Source of the DNA: Impatiens glandulifera
Taxonomy: Eukaryota > Streptophyta > Magnoliopsida > Ericales > Balsaminaceae
DNA: 64,000 bases
Direction of reading: 5' to 3'
Assembly (NCBI RefSeq): GCF_907164915.1
Contig: NC_061868.1
Coordinates: 32,888,439-32,952,438 of the forward strand
Positions 1-12,368 of this stretch are shown in pieces (within the stretch, counting starts at the first letter, position 1; every line of letters begins with the position of its first letter). A program made the translations under genes and the position numbers. The notes beneath the pieces were generated by a model. The model had not been told where the DNA came from. It saw only the letters and a program-made list of their open reading frames with translations, and did no database searches.

Positions 1-183
1 TGGTGTGTAAGGAGCTGCAGGTGACGAGTAAGAGAAATGTTTTTGTGTTTGGGGTGTTCTTGGCCATACTTGTAACAGGTAGTAGAGAACTTGTTCGTGA
101 CACTGAAGAACCGGAGAAACTAAAATCTATTATCACTGTTGTAAGCTTATCCATAAAAGAACATGATTTGGTCTGGTTTTCAG

Positions 184-620
184 ATATATGCTAGCACATC
201 AAGGGATAGCTTTCTTGCTGCAGTTCGGGATGTATTACCATCAAAAGTAGGTATATGTTATTTCTCTTGGGTATATGATTGAGCATTAGACTTTTGGATT
301 GACCATGAACAGATTGTCACCAGGATTATTGGTTTATTTACCTTACAAGCTCTTGTATGTTGGCTAGGTAATTATAGTGCTTGGGTTTAAAATCATGATT
401 TGATTTATGCAGGGTAAGTTCCCAGTACATGTACTTCCAAGGATATCATTATCTGGTCATAGAATTAATCCACCATGTGACATAGTCCATTATCCTACTG
501 ATGTTGGGAGGAATATGGGTTTGCTTAGAAATGGTTCTGAAGGAGTTTTGCTAAAGCCAGAGGACTTATTGCAGTACTTATTAGTGGTAGACCTGAAAAT
601 ATGAATCTAGTAACTGACTA
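184..620 (+). pseudogene. GRV2: GRV2/KAM2 (DnaJ-domain, RME-8 type) gene fragment
   Basis: Two exon-like blocks resemble the N-terminal third of plant GRV2/KATAMARI2, the large RME-8-type endosomal DnaJ protein used in vacuolar trafficking and gravitropism. Exon 184-246, after a ttttcag acceptor, encodes YASTSRDSFLAAVRDVL. An intron (247-412, GT...AG) separates it from an exon at 413 that encodes HVLPRISLSGHRINPPC and then LLRNGSEGV. In the family as I recall it, these last two blocks are separated by roughly 100 residues, so an internal deletion is likely. After GV (about 546) the frame breaks: the other frame continues AKARGLIAVLI, which matches the family. Introns are kept, so this is not a processed copy. 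It is a broken fragment. The ORF at 3-194 just upstream shows no clear GRV2 similarity. Confidence 0.72.
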
Positions 621-1890
621 AAGAAGAATGAAATGCTACAGCTATGCACACTAAATTTGTTGTTGTCCTTGTAAACAGACTAAAAGATAATGTTCAAATT
701 CTTTTAATACTATAAACTGTCTTTTCTTTGTATGTAAATGGTCATTAGATATGTATGTAAGAAGCGATAAATGGTCATTATACTATAAACACTCTCAATC
801 TCAAGATCATTAGGGAATAAATAATCATCATGGTATTCTTAAAAAAGATTTCTCAAATAAAAATTGTACCATCTTCTAGTGAATGAATGATATTCTGAAA
901 GAAACATGGTTTAATTACTTTGAATCCAACAAATACAAAGCATAGAATAATAAATATATACTCAAAATAAATTTTCCAATACAACCACCAAATCTACAAA
1001 TAATTATGCTTCAATCACACAAGATCTTGAACCATCTTTATTTTGCCACATAGCTCGCCATACAACAATGAGAAATGCAAATACTATATCTTTATATACA
1101 CAAATTATTAGGTTACATCAATTAAAATGATAGTTGAAATAATTGCAAATATCTAAAACAACTCCTAATGATGATTAGATATTATTTTGAGAAAATTGAA
1201 TCAATAATCAGGTACTTCATTGTCAAAGTCATCTATAATTTGGAGCATCCTATGTTCCACGTCCAAGGCATTGAAAGAGACATGTTTTTCTTATATTTAG
1301 TGAATGCTGAAACTGTAACCACAAATAAAATACATAATAAGTCAAAAAATACAAACTCAAGTTATGCAAATCCTAAATTTGTATAATATTTAGTTCCATG
1401 TAAATGAGCTGCTCAAACTCACAGCTTTCTGTATGAGGAGACGACTTAAGATATTGCACGAACTTGGTCTGTACTAACAATGTTTCTTACAGTTTTTTGT
1501 ATGAACTTCTCAATGCAACAGCATCAAACATGCGAATTATAAAATCATATGCCACTGTTGCTAGGAGACCTCAAATAATAATTAAAAACAACATTTGCAT
1601 ATTATTACATTGTCTAAAGAAGAAGAAAGAAACAATGACAGTTAATTGTCTAAAGAATAATAAATTGGTTCTCAACCTATAAAAATAATAACCAATGATA
1701 AAAACATGAGCATAAAGAAAAATCATATTCTCTTTTTCTTTCTGTATTCTTATGAAATCGCCTTTCACTTTTTCAGATATTCTTCCTCTCCAATTGCATG
1801 AGATTTCCCTGGGTCACATGCAAGCAAAACATAAAGGTTAGAATCCATATCTTTGCGCAGGGGTGGGCAAACTACATTAGGCACAAAAAT
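621..1890. other. AT-rich intergenic DNA, no gene seen
   Basis: Only short ORFs with no recognisable domain and no coding-like composition are present. No TIR, LTR or RNA gene could be identified. Confidence 0.6.
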
Positions 1891-1962
1891 CATTTTGCGT
1901 GGGGGCGCAACATGCATTTTGCGTGGGAGCATAAAATTCATTTTGTGTGGGAGCGTAAATTG
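1891..1962. repeat. 24-bp tandem repeat, three units
   Basis: Three consecutive 24-bp units begin cattttgcgtggg, cattttgcgtggg and cattttgtgtggg, and differ at a few positions. A second small repeat follows at about 1983-2026, two units of about 21 bp sharing agcattcaaaccaaac. The ORFs read through this block on both strands are repeat translations, not genes. Confidence 0.8.
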
Positions 1963-2431
1963 CAATTTGAGCCGGTCATATACAGCATTCAAACCAAACT
2001 ATTCAGCATTCAAACCAAACCATTCAACATTTACACAAAACAACCCTAAACCCTAAAACCATTTCATGCATTCAAATGTTGAAGACGACGGAAAACGAAG
2101 GAAACACAAAAACTAAAAACTAACGTAGTCGGAGCAGCGGAGTTGCTGCGCTTGGAGAGTCTGGGAGGCGCTGATCAGGATCAATGTCGGGGAGAAGAGT
2201 CGGGGAGAAGAAGAGTAAAAGAAGACAAAAAAAGGTGGAAAGAAAAGAAGATAAATGAGAGGGAGCACAACGGTCACCCAAGGAGAAGAGGAAATTTCAA
2301 TGGGGCTAAAAAGAAAACAAAAAAGGTTATGTTTGCAAATTTCTATGGGGCTGAGTTAGTTTTGGAATTTTCCCTCTTTTCAGGGTCATTTCATCATATC
2401 TCTCCCATGGCACCCCTCATAAACTCAATTG

Positions 2432-2502
2432 TGTACCGTCCGGGAATTGAACTTGGGTTTGTACCGTGGTAGGGTACTATTATACCACTAGACCACTGGT
2501 AC
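2432..2502 (-). pseudogene. tRNA-Gly relic (anticodon ACC)
   Basis: The minus strand has the layout of plant tRNA-Gly: acceptor GTACCAG, D-arm region GTCTAGTGGTA, a perfect 5-bp anticodon stem (GTACC/GGTAC) around loop CTACCAC, and T-loop TTCAATT. The usual gene has anticodon GCC; here it reads ACC. The acceptor stem has two mismatches at its base, and the T-stem has two (CCAAG against CCCGG). These changes look like CpG decay, and no T-run follows directly. I judge it a pseudogene rather than a working tRNA. Confidence 0.75.
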
Positions 2503-5050
2503 TTTTCTTTTTTTTCTTTTTTATTATTAAATGTTGAATTGAAAATACTCTAATTTGATTATTTTGAACTTTTAAAGCTAAATTTGGAAGAGTAAATAAT
2601 AAAAAATGACTTCGGGTTTCGGTTTGGTTTTCGAGTTGAAACTCAAATTCGAAAACTAATTCGAAAACCATATTTGAATTCAAATTGGTTTGAAATTCGA
2701 TTTAAAAACCGAAAATGAAATTCGAATTCGGTTTATTCGGATTTGGTTAGATATTCGGTTCAGACAAAATATTGAACACCCCTAACCACTCTCAGCCCAA
2801 TTCTTCTTCTCTATAAAACTAAACTCTTAGTCCAATTCTTTTTTTTCTCTCTCAATAAATCTTAACCCCACCTCAGCCCAACTCCTTTTTTTTCTCTCTG
2901 TAAAACATTACCACTCTCGTGCCCCGTTCTTTCTTCTACCAAAATTCTAGGTTTCTTTCTCTATCTCTTTGGAATTTGCATGTCGTAGAGCTTACTTTTT
3001 CTTCGTCTCTTTAAGATATGCGTACAATGATACAAACTCATTCATATACTTCAGATTCACTTTCATAGTTCTAGTAAAAATACACAAGGTATGTGATTCT
3101 TCTTCCTAGATTATTTACATGCCTATCTCTAAATGCATATTTATCTTGCATTGATTATGTTTATCTTCTTTAGATTGCTGAACAATTGATTGTGTAGCTT
3201 CGCGGGTCCTTATACATAGAGGAATGAAACTTGGCCATAATTTTTATTATAGTTAATAAATGGTTGGAAGTCTAATTGGATTCTAATTCCATCGGATATA
3301 AATAGTATTATCTTCCTCACTTTATTTCTTGTCTTATATTGTACATTGTTCGAAGGCAATATTTGTAGTCATTGCATGCACTATTTACAAACTCTAAAGT
3401 AGTGTTATGTATTTTTTGACATTGAACATGAGTTAAGTTATGTTCTTGTTTAAATACAATGCATATTTTTAATAGTTTTGATTAAATACAATGTGGATTT
3501 TTACTAATTTTGGCAAACTTTCATGTCCTAGAATAGAAGTTTAGGTATACTATTATGTTAATGATGTCAAACATCTATAGATTTATAATTGCTCCATACC
3601 ATTAGCCTGGACCTCCTTTCCTTTCGCATCTCTACTTTTGACTTGAACTAATAACTCTGGCATGATGCTCTCTTCCTTTTCCAAATCTATCATTTGTTCT
3701 ATCTTTAAGCGTGTGATGTTCTAGTCTCCTGCTATTTGTCAAATTAATTGTTAATTGGCATATGTAATTATCTACGTAAATATAAATCTTAATGCTTTTA
3801 ATGGTTTTTAATCGATCTCCATAAATTCAATTTTGCAGACTTTTAGGTTGATGATTGTTGAGACTACGTATTAGAAAATAATGTTGTGTACTTCAATAAA
3901 AGTTTCCAAAAAGTTAAGATATAGATCAATAAATTGAATTTCAATTATATGTAGAAACATATCAATTAGTAGAACTTTTGATAAAAGAAAGAGATGTGTT
4001 TGAATCATTTACATATTCTTCTAAATTATATGTATTTGGAGGATTAATTTAGAAAACGAGTCAGGACATGCAAGAACAAACACTTTTTTATTGGAAGCAT
4101 TCATCTAATGAATTGTAGATGTGAATAAAATAGTTTCTAGTCTCAAGTACCATTGTACTAATCAATTAGCTATGTTTATGCTCTAACCATGTAATTCTAT
4201 ATTTTCTATTACTTATTTTTGTTTTCGTTTTACCTATCAAATATAATTGCAAGTCATATTTTTTTGGAATAGATAAGGCATTGAGGAAGATTGAGTAGCT
4301 GAATAATAGAGAGGTGAGATTAATTTTTTCCAGAAATTCTTAGTTCATTTTCTGTTTTATAGTATGCTTATTTTGGATGTACAGATCAAATTTTAATAAA
4401 ATTAATTGGTAATGGAATATTTGGTAATGTCTGACGAGCTATCATTTTTGTTTGGTGTGAAATTGTAAGTGTTGAAACATAAATATCTTTAAACACATAA
4501 AATTATTTATTTTATTAGTCTGATGTTGTATGTTTGTGTAGATTGTTATTTATAAAATTAAGAGAAAATATTACTCATTGGAAAAATGTCTTAAGGTATG
4601 TAATTTATTGAATTATTCTTACTTCATATTTATATTGATTTTTGAATCTAATGTTCTTTTAATATTTATAGTCACTAAGAATTCATTATACAGAACGACG
4701 TATTGGTAAGATTCTTGAAATAAACAATGGTCTCTTAAATTAAAAAAACAATGAACTGATAAGTGTTTGTTAAATAATTATTGTGTTACTTATTGTTATT
4801 TACTTTTTCTTAGTGCCATGCATAAAAACAATTACAATTAACAATAGAGCATTTATAGAGATATTTACAACTTACTAGTGTAAATAAATACCAACAAGTG
4901 GTGGTTACAATTATGCTTAGTTTGTATTTTTGCAACTTTTTTATACCTACAATATTGATTAATGACTATGAATGTGTTATCTCAAAACATTTTACAGAAT
5001 TCACCAATTGAGAAAAAACTAAATAATGAGAAAAGTGAAAAACTTAGTGA
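2503..5050 (+). other. Gene-free stretch with pyrimidine-rich leader and exon-like segments
   Basis: 2590-2790 is rich in ttcgaa/ttcggttt motifs and ends aacacccctaa, as hAT-type ends often do, but no partner end was found. 2800-3000 is CT-rich and resembles a plant 5' UTR. Further on, short blocks have plausible splice borders: about 4265-4312 before gtgaga, 4542-4593 between tgtgtag and gtatgt, 4672-4708 between atag and gtaaga, and a block after tacag at about 4998. Joined blocks give a short Lys-rich peptide I do not recognise. This may be a decayed captured gene inside the CACTA relic to the right, or a non-coding RNA. Confidence 0.3.
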
Positions 5051-6640
5051 AATATGATTTTGCCATACAAAATTTTTCATAGAAAGTTTTCTATAGAATC
5101 AATATGATAAGGAATATCTTATATATTTATTATTATTTTTTTATATACTAAGACCAAAGTAAGGTATGACAGTTTTATATTTTTTTTGTGTTTAACTTTA
5201 ATACTATGAAAGTAAAATTAATCCTCTGTATTTGGTTTTTCTTTTGACAGTATTGATGTAGTATTGTTATTGGAGCTTATTCTAAAGTTCTATTTTTTGG
5301 ATTTAATCCATTCCATGTTTGTCTTGACTATATTTGTTTGATTGTTGATTGAATGCTTCTATATAACATTTATATGATATCTGCTAGAGATAATTGTTTA
5401 TAGAAATATTTTTTAGTGATAGATAGGTGCACCAAACATCCTTATTAATCATGATTATCAATGAAATTCGACAATTATTATTATCCATCTTTATATAATT
5501 AATAACATTATATATTAGTGACTTAAGTAGATTCACTAACGTATTCTATTTTAAATAGTTTCTACCTTATGTCTTATGATCTTTATTGGTTATTTCAAGT
5601 CATTATTTTGCATATGAGATGTCTCATAGAATTTAAAACATCTTTAAACTATATATTTGTATTTCCAAGGCTATTATTTTTCCAATTCTACATTGGAAAT
5701 ACCCTTTTTTGTCTGGATTTAGATAGATAAATTATTGATGGAATTTTTTCGGATTGAAATTATAAAAATTTGGGTTATTTAGTGAACAAACTTAACATTT
5801 ATTAGTATTTTGGTTGATAAATTTATTAATGAGAGAATAGGTAAAACTTTTTTGGATTATTTGAAGATTATTCAAATAACTCAAATCGATTAGTCATTGT
5901 TAAATTGAAAAACTTATTTATGTTTATGTCTTAATTTATATTCAAAATTAGATTTAAAATTTATTTTCAAATTGTGTTATATATAATTACAGGGCATGCA
6001 TATCACTCATTTAGGTATGTGAAACATATTCCAATGTAGATTCACATTTGGTTGAAATTTTTGAATGAAATGGTGTTTCCAAATCGGTATATTAAACTTC
6101 AAGAATTCATAAATTTTACAATGAACAATCTTAATATCTAGATTCCAAAAATTGAAGATCAATTCATATCCCTTTTAGCGATTTAATTGTGAAGAATGAA
6201 TTATTCATGTGTTATATTTCATCCTTGAACTGTCAACTACTTGAAGAATTAACCAGGTTTTGTTTTTCAAATTTTGTGTCTATTTAATTCACATCCATAT
6301 ACCATTTTTATTTCTTATCTTAAAAATAACCTCTTTCACATAATTGAAGTTGCGGTCTTGTTCCAAAAAGAAGATTAATTGGATGAAAACCATTCATTTC
6401 CCGTTCTGCAACTTTTTTTTTTGGAAAAATGATTTACCGTCATTTTATTAAAAATTCCCAAAAATGGGGAAAAAACCACGAGTTTAAGAGATAATTCTAG
6501 ACAGACCTATAATTATTTTGAAGTCGTAACATTCTGAATAAAAAAGCTAAAAAGATAAAAACGTAAATGAATTATCTAATTACAATGTTTTCAATTCTAG
6601 TGACTTTAAAAAAAGGTAAATTCTAGTTTCTACAGATATT

Positions 6641-7051
6641 CTAGTTCTGCTCTGTGCTTGGAATTCTTGTCCACATTCCCGCGAGGGCGCTACAATCCGA
6701 TACAATATCTTTCCATAACTCTTCAACGCTCCTACGGGTTCTACCATATACCCTTGCATTCCGTTCTTGCCAAATGTTATACACCACTGCTACAAAGCCG
6801 CACTTGAACACGCTTGTTGCAAATCTATTTCCCTTGACTTTGAGTAGTGCTGCATCTTTGATTTCATTACATTCGCTCTGGAAACTGATCAGCTTTAGGC
6901 TTTTATAGAACCTGTCCCAAAGCTCCGAAGTAATACAACAACTCCCAAATAGATGATCTATGATTTCTTCATTTCCTCTACATAGAAGACAACTCGCGTT
7001 CGGGATGCTCATATATTTGCTGATACGATCACGAGTACTGAGTCTTTCCAA
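6641..7051 (-). pseudogene. LINE ORF2 C-terminus: zf-RVT zinc-binding domain
   Basis: This open stretch of 136 codons encodes the zinc-binding reverse-transcriptase tail found at the C-terminus of plant L1-type ORF2 proteins. The diagnostic run is CLLCRGNEEIIDHLFGSC, then LWDRFYKSL, and later VVYNIWQERNARVYG. It ends in a natural stop just before the LINE 3' UTR. The sequence between it and the RT domain (7052-7921) is out of frame; LINE-like words such as KALTFKHLWNL are readable there. Confidence 0.8.
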
Positions 7052-7921
7052 GAAGGCAAGCCATAAGATGAACTAGTGTATAGGGATAATCTTCGTTGAC
7101 CATACAAGAGGAGCCCATTCTACTTTTTACATTTTTTCCCGAGTTACCTCCCATATATTCTTCGATACCAGCTTCCCATTGTCCTCAACTTTCCATTGAA
7201 TATCTGGTCTATCGTGTAGTTATATGTTACTTATATAATCAAGTATCCTCTGTCCTTCTGGATTTCTTCTCAAGAGTGTGTCCCAATTCCCGTCTTTAAT
7301 GTCTCTAATTTTCGCTTCTGTGCAGTCCCTTCTGATGCGGGTATTTTGAAACTCCTCCTTGTGGATGATAGACTGGTTTTCGAACCAGGGCTCGTGCTAG
7401 AATAAAGTGCCTTTCCTGTCCCCTAGTCGGATGTCATAAAGATCTACAATATCACTTCTTAGTTTAAGAATCTTTTTCAAAGACCAGCTCATATCTTCAT
7501 GAATTTTGTAGGTCCAGATGTTGGTTTCGTATTTCATAAACCTCGTATGCACTCATTTGATTCATAGTAACTCCTGATTGCGCTCCAAATTCCACAGATG
7601 CTTGAAGGTGAGAGCCTTGTTCCACTCGATACAGTTCTTCAAGCCGATATCTCCATCGTCCTTCGGTTTGTAGAGAGCGGTCCATTTGATTTTTTTTCCT
7701 CCTCTTCCACTACTGCCCTAGATAAAGTTCCTCATCAGCGTGTCGAGCTCCTTTATTACCTTTTTCGGAATGACCATTTACTACGCCCAGTAGCCAACTA
7801 TGCCCATGACCACGGTTTTGATAAGTTCGATTCTCCCAGCATTAGAAAGTTTTTTCGCTGCCTAGCCAGATATCATGTTTTTTACCTTTTCAATTAGCGG
7901 TTTGTAGTGTGAGATCTCAAT

Positions 7922-8962
7922 CTACTTCGCGGTTAACGGAATTCCTAAGTACGTTACGGGAAAACTGCCTTTCTTGATACCCATGATGTTGAAGATGTCC
8001 TGCTTTTCGTCCTTCACTCCTACATAAAATGCCACACTTTTGCTTTCATTAATAGTTAAACCTGTAACCTCAGAAAAGAACGTTAGTGCAGCCCTAATAG
8101 TTTTAATGGAATCAATGTCTGCGTGCACTAGAATGAACAATTCGTCAATAAAGCATAAATGGGTTACCTCCTCTACCTCACAAAATGGGTGAAAGATATA
8201 TGGACGATTCTTTCGGAACATCGCGAAGATGCTCTCAAAGATCTCCATAATAGCTACAAAAAGGTAAGAAGAGAGGGGATCCCCTTATCTTACCCCGTTT
8301 TCACCCTTGAAATGGCTTTTGTGGACTCCATTGACGCTAACAACAAAGCAGGATGATGAAATGCACTGCATTATCCATTCAATAAAAATCATAGGAAAAG
8401 CAGATATAACTAGAAAGTCCCGAATAGCTTCCCATCTAACAAAGTCGAAAGCTTTCTTTATATCTATTTTGAAAGCCACTCTCGGGGATATTTTCTTATT
8501 CCCATAGCCTTTTAAAAGGCTCTGCATGAGAAGAATATTATGAGAGATTGTCCTACCGGGGATGAATGCAGATTGGTTAAGATTTATAATTTTTCCTATG
8601 ATATTTTTAAATCGTTTATAAATGATTTTTGAAATTATTTTAAAAATCACATTGCAGCAGGAAATTGGTCTAAAATCTTGTACTTTCTCGGGTACCGCCG
8701 TTTTGGGGATCAAGGTTCGGACCGCTGTATTCCATTGCTTTAATATCTTCCTATTCTTGAAAAACTCCAGAACCCCATTAGTAACATTTTTACCCACAAC
8801 CGACCAATTGTCTTTGAAAAACTGTGCATTAAACCCATCAGAACCCATGCTTTTATTCCCATCAATACTAAACAGAGCTTCTTTAACCTCAACCCTCGTG
8901 ACCACCCTTATAAACTCGCGACTATCTTCTGCAGAAATTTTCCTATCAATAATCTGATACAA
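7922..8962 (-). pseudogene. LINE ORF2 reverse-transcriptase domain
   Basis: Two ORF pieces (8285-8962 and 7922-8248) form one RT domain broken by a stop or frameshift near 8250-8285. Visible blocks include SDGFNAQFFKDNW, LIPKT, FRPISCCNVIFKIISKII, NQSAFIPGRTI, the first catalytic block FKIDIKKAFD, and VTYLGIPL at the end. The second catalytic motif, normally FADD or YADD, reads FIDE here, so an essential Asp is gone. It is homologous to plant non-LTR RTs and cannot be active as it stands. Confidence 0.88.
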
Positions 8963-9250
8963 GGTATTCAGGTAACTTTTATGCTACTTTCTTGTACCCA
9001 TAAGCTACTTATAGAAATTAATAGCCAAATCTTGTACACCCTTTTGACCTTGAACATATTCACCATCATCATTCTTCAGCTTATATACATTGTTTCTCAT
9101 GTTTCTAGCCTTGTATTTTCTATAGAAGAAAGCTGTGTTTTTGTCACCCAACGAGAGCCAGCTCTGTCTTGATTTCTATCTAATAAAATTCTCTTCAAGC
9201 AGACTCAGCTTCCTGAAGTTTTCAAGCGCATCCCTTTCTGTTTCATTGAG

Positions 9251-10215
9251 TTATTCATCATTATCATCCCTTAATAACCTTTTCTGAACTTCTTTTAGTT
9301 CTTCTTTAGCAGCCAGAACTCTATTGGAGATATTGCCGAACTTCTTTTTGTCAAAGCTTTGGAGATGATTCTTCAGGAGCTTAAGCTTCTCAGAAACCCT
9401 ATACATGTTGGATCCCCTGAAATCTGTAGACCATACGATTTCGAGAATACCTTTGAATTTGTCGTTTTCTATCCAGAAATTGAAAATTTTAAAGGGTCTT
9501 TTGAACTTTTCTTCCTTTTCCCAGAACAATTTAATCGGGCAGTGATCAGATATACCCGGATTCAGAACGTGAAATTGACTTCTCGGAAATTGGTTAATCT
9601 AGTTCTCATTTATCAGAGATCTGTCAATTCTACTTTTTCTAATTTGCTCATTCCCTCTCGTAGAAGACCAACTGAAGAAATTCCCATAATTGGTAGACTC
9701 GATACATCCATATCTCTAATACAGTCATTAAAGTCAATCATATCCCGAGTTATTTCAGATTCTAGGCTACGATCAGATTTGTTTCTGGTTACATTGTAAT
9801 CACCAAGGACAACTCAAGATTTATCACTACCGATCCAGTTTCTAAAAAAATTCTAGAGGAGTTTTCTGCTAGTGCTTGATTTGCTAGCAGAGACAATAGC
9901 AAGATTAAACAGGATTCCTGTGATTCTGTCTTTGACCTCCACCAAGACTGCTTGATCATTCAAAAAGTGATCCCTGACCTCAGCAACTTTGTTATCCCAA
10001 ATAACCCAGATTCTACCTGTTTTGTCATTTGAGTTGTGAATGATTTCCCAACTGCTATCAATACACAACTTGCTAACCTTCTCAACATTTCGGTTTTTGA
10101 CTTTTGTCTCAAGAATACCCATAATAGTGATTTTCTGGTTCTCAATGATCCTCCTGATTTCATTGCATTTTAGAGGGTCATTGAGTCCCCTTATGTTCCA
10201 TGTCACTATATTCAT
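9251..10215 (-). pseudogene. LINE ORF2 apurinic-type endonuclease domain
   Basis: The likely ORF2 start is the ATG at 10213-10215, giving MNIVTWNIRGLNDP, with the endonuclease residue-bearing motifs WNIRGLN and GILETK. A frame break follows near 9850; the next readable piece is 9251-9529 (LKLLKNHLQSFDKKKFGNIS), the linker before the RT. In a working element this domain nicks target DNA for target-primed reverse transcription. Frame breaks make this copy inactive. Confidence 0.85.
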
Positions 10216-10424
10216 GATTGAATATAAGTGTTGGGTTCCTGACTTTCTAGACTATCTTGGACCTCTTCATCAGAGAAATCGTAAGCATCACTTTCCTCAC
10301 TATTCTCAATGAATACAGCTTGATTACATAGAATACTATTGCCATTGAGTGGGGGTTGCCTCACATAGATCTCATCTTCTCCCGTTATAGAGTTAGTGGC
10401 TTCTGGATCCAGGATCTTTCTGCT

Positions 10425-11990
10425 TTATCTTTGATTTTTAGCTTGTTCTTTTTTAGTAGGTCTTTTCTGACTTTGAACCACTTCACTACTGGATTCATGT
10501 CTGTTATCAATTTTATTTCGCCTTACTTCAAAACCAATGCTTACTGCCTTATTCAAGACCAAATTATCTTCTTCTGCACTTGATCTTTTGATTTCACAAA
10601 ACCCAAGATTTCCCAGTCCATTCTCAAAAGCTTCATTATTGCTTGTTAGTTTTTCAATATTTTTTTTGTCTAGGATTCTCTTGTTCATTATCTCGAAAGG
10701 TGGCTCTAAGCCCATGGATCGGGTCATTTCGAGTTCTGATGAAACTACTTATTTGGTTCCTACTTGCATTCCTATAATTGTGAAGAGTGGACTCACGACT
10801 TATTGGAGTGCCATCAGACCCAATTTTGCTTGTTTCATATGGGCCAAGTATTCCACGTCCTATAGATCTTTGAATTCAAGAAACTTTAGAACTAGGACCT
10901 GTAGTTGCATCAAGACCAGTTCTTTGATCAGTATTGGGACTAGTGGAGTTAGGACCAGTAATAGTATCATCCATAATAATAGGACTTGTGCTAGTTTCAG
11001 GACCAATATAGTCGGGACCAGCAATGTTTGCACCTTTTTCATCAGGGCCGGTAGTAGTAAGTCTGGTAGCTTGAGTAGTATCCGGATCAGCAAGTCCAGG
11101 ACCAGGTTAACATGATCAATATGGCTAGGTACGGTAGAATTATGAGAATCTCTAAGACTTGTGTGGCTATGTCCAAATTTATCATGACCGATACCTTGAC
11201 CAGGACCGACGTTTTGAACATGACCTATTCTTGAGAAAACAGAATCCCTAGGACTGGTGCCCTGAACATGACCGATAGGATCAGCGTTAGCAGGGCCAAC
11301 TTGTACCCTTACCCACTTCATTCTTTTTCCTATCTTCTTCCTTACCCTTATATGTTCTTTCTTTTGGTTGCTCATCCTATCATTATCAGTGTGTTCATTC
11401 CGGTTAAGTTCAGACCTGTTCACATTTCTCTCAACCTGAGCCTAGTTGGAGTCTTTGATACCGCCTTCTTGAGCGTTGTTATTGGCCTTCGATTTAAGAT
11501 TATTATTGACTGGACATTTATTCGTAGCGTGTGTGAAAGTTCTACACCATATACATCGATTTGGTTTCCATTCGTATTGTACTCCAATGTCAAATAAATT
11601 TCTCAGTCTATCTTTAAGTTCAAACTTAATTAGAAGAGAGCTACTTGGATGGATGTCGACACTAACTCTGGCCACAGATGCACGCTCATAGCCTTCTATT
11701 GTTGGGTCAAACATAAGTGGTTTTCCTATGATTCTTGAAATATAGGCCAGGCCCATTGGGTTGCACAGGTGTGGTGAAACATTCTTGAGATTCACCCAGA
11801 TTTATTCAAATTCATGTGGTCTATGATTAGTATTAAGTTCCTCACTCCACTTGTACAGCTTGAATCTTTTTCCTCTGATAAAGTTATATTCGCTCTCTAT
11901 GATCGGCTTTATTTCGCTTCGATTCCTGAAGGATAGAAAGTAGAATTCGTGATCATTGATTGTAATCCTCTCCAGACCAGAGGATTCTCG
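10425..11990 (-). pseudogene. LINE ORF1 (DUF4283-type with CCHC knuckle), truncated
   Basis: The N-terminal side starts inside the domain at about 11990, with ITINDHEFYF and, after one in-frame stop near 11800, VNLKNVSPHLCNPMGLAYI. The region then has IGKPLMFDP and ARVSVDI, typical of the DUF4283 region in plant L1 ORF1 proteins. A CX2CX4HX4C knuckle (CIWCRTFTHATNKC) follows, then a low-complexity tail through 10425-11423. The true start is missing, consistent with 5' truncation of the element. ORF1 proteins bind the element RNA. Confidence 0.75.
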
Positions 11991-12368
11991 TTGTACAACT
12001 TTGTTAAAAACTATTTTTTTGTTTAAGATATTTTAATGTTATTATAATTTATGTTAATTTTGTTATTATTAAAAATGTCACAAATAAGTATTGCAATTAT
12101 TTTTAAATGTCTTTTCAATGCATATTTAATGTCAAAAATGAAAATTCAGATAAAATTGTTAAAATAAATAAAAAATAATTGTTTTTAAAAATTATATAGA
12201 CTTTTGGCGACGTGTAAATTTTACCGACGCTTAAATAAGCGTCGTTATAACTTGCACCCAACCTACTTATGGCGACGCAAGAATAAGTGTCGATGATATT
12301 TTTTGCAATGATTTTAAGGGTTGACAGAAATCTTTTTAAGCGTCGCCGTAGGTCTTTTTGTTGTAGTG

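Larger units (their letters stand above)
6412..12000 (-). mobile_element. L1-type LINE, 5'-truncated, nested in the CACTA relic
   Basis: Minus-strand order is ORF1 (zinc knuckle), endonuclease, reverse transcriptase, zf-RVT, 3' UTR and A-tail; the A-tail is the T-run at 6413-6422. The CACTA sequence resumes on both sides. Flanks tgcaacttt (left) and tacaacttt (right) are probably a decayed target-site duplication. The 5' end cuts into ORF1, so the copy is truncated. It also has many stops and frameshifts and is dead. Confidence 0.85.
5050..12368 (-). mobile_element. CACTA (En/Spm) element relic, split by a LINE
   Basis: The high-coordinate end is a CACTA terminus. Read on the minus strand from 12368 it begins CACTACAACAAAA, followed by subterminal copies of AAGCGTCG and CGACGC (12180-12360). 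The same order occurs at the left end of the complete CACTA element at 20237. The interior at about 5060-6400 is the reverse complement of about 20690-21990, including shared segments around 5320-5450 and 21590-21740. The LINE at 6412-12000 separates this interior from the terminus. No second terminus was found at lower coordinates, so the right end is lost or too diverged. No transposase ORF is visible, so it is non-autonomous. Confidence 0.75.

Noticed and set aside
2041..2056. Telomere-like accctaaaccct
   Set aside because: Only about two units of AAACCCT, too short to call an interstitial telomere repeat.
2143..2472. 109-codon Lys/Arg-rich ORF
   Set aside because: It overlaps the tRNA-Gly relic, has biased composition, and has no family similarity that I can see.
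1858..2785. Possible hAT element between aggggtgggcaaa and aacacccctaa
   Set aside because: The end sequences differ beyond a few bases and the flanking 8-mers do not match.
9359..9799. 146-codon + strand ORF
   Set aside because: It is antisense to the LINE endonuclease region, where homology is on the minus strand. The same holds for + strand ORFs at 7598, 8622, 10537 and 11268.
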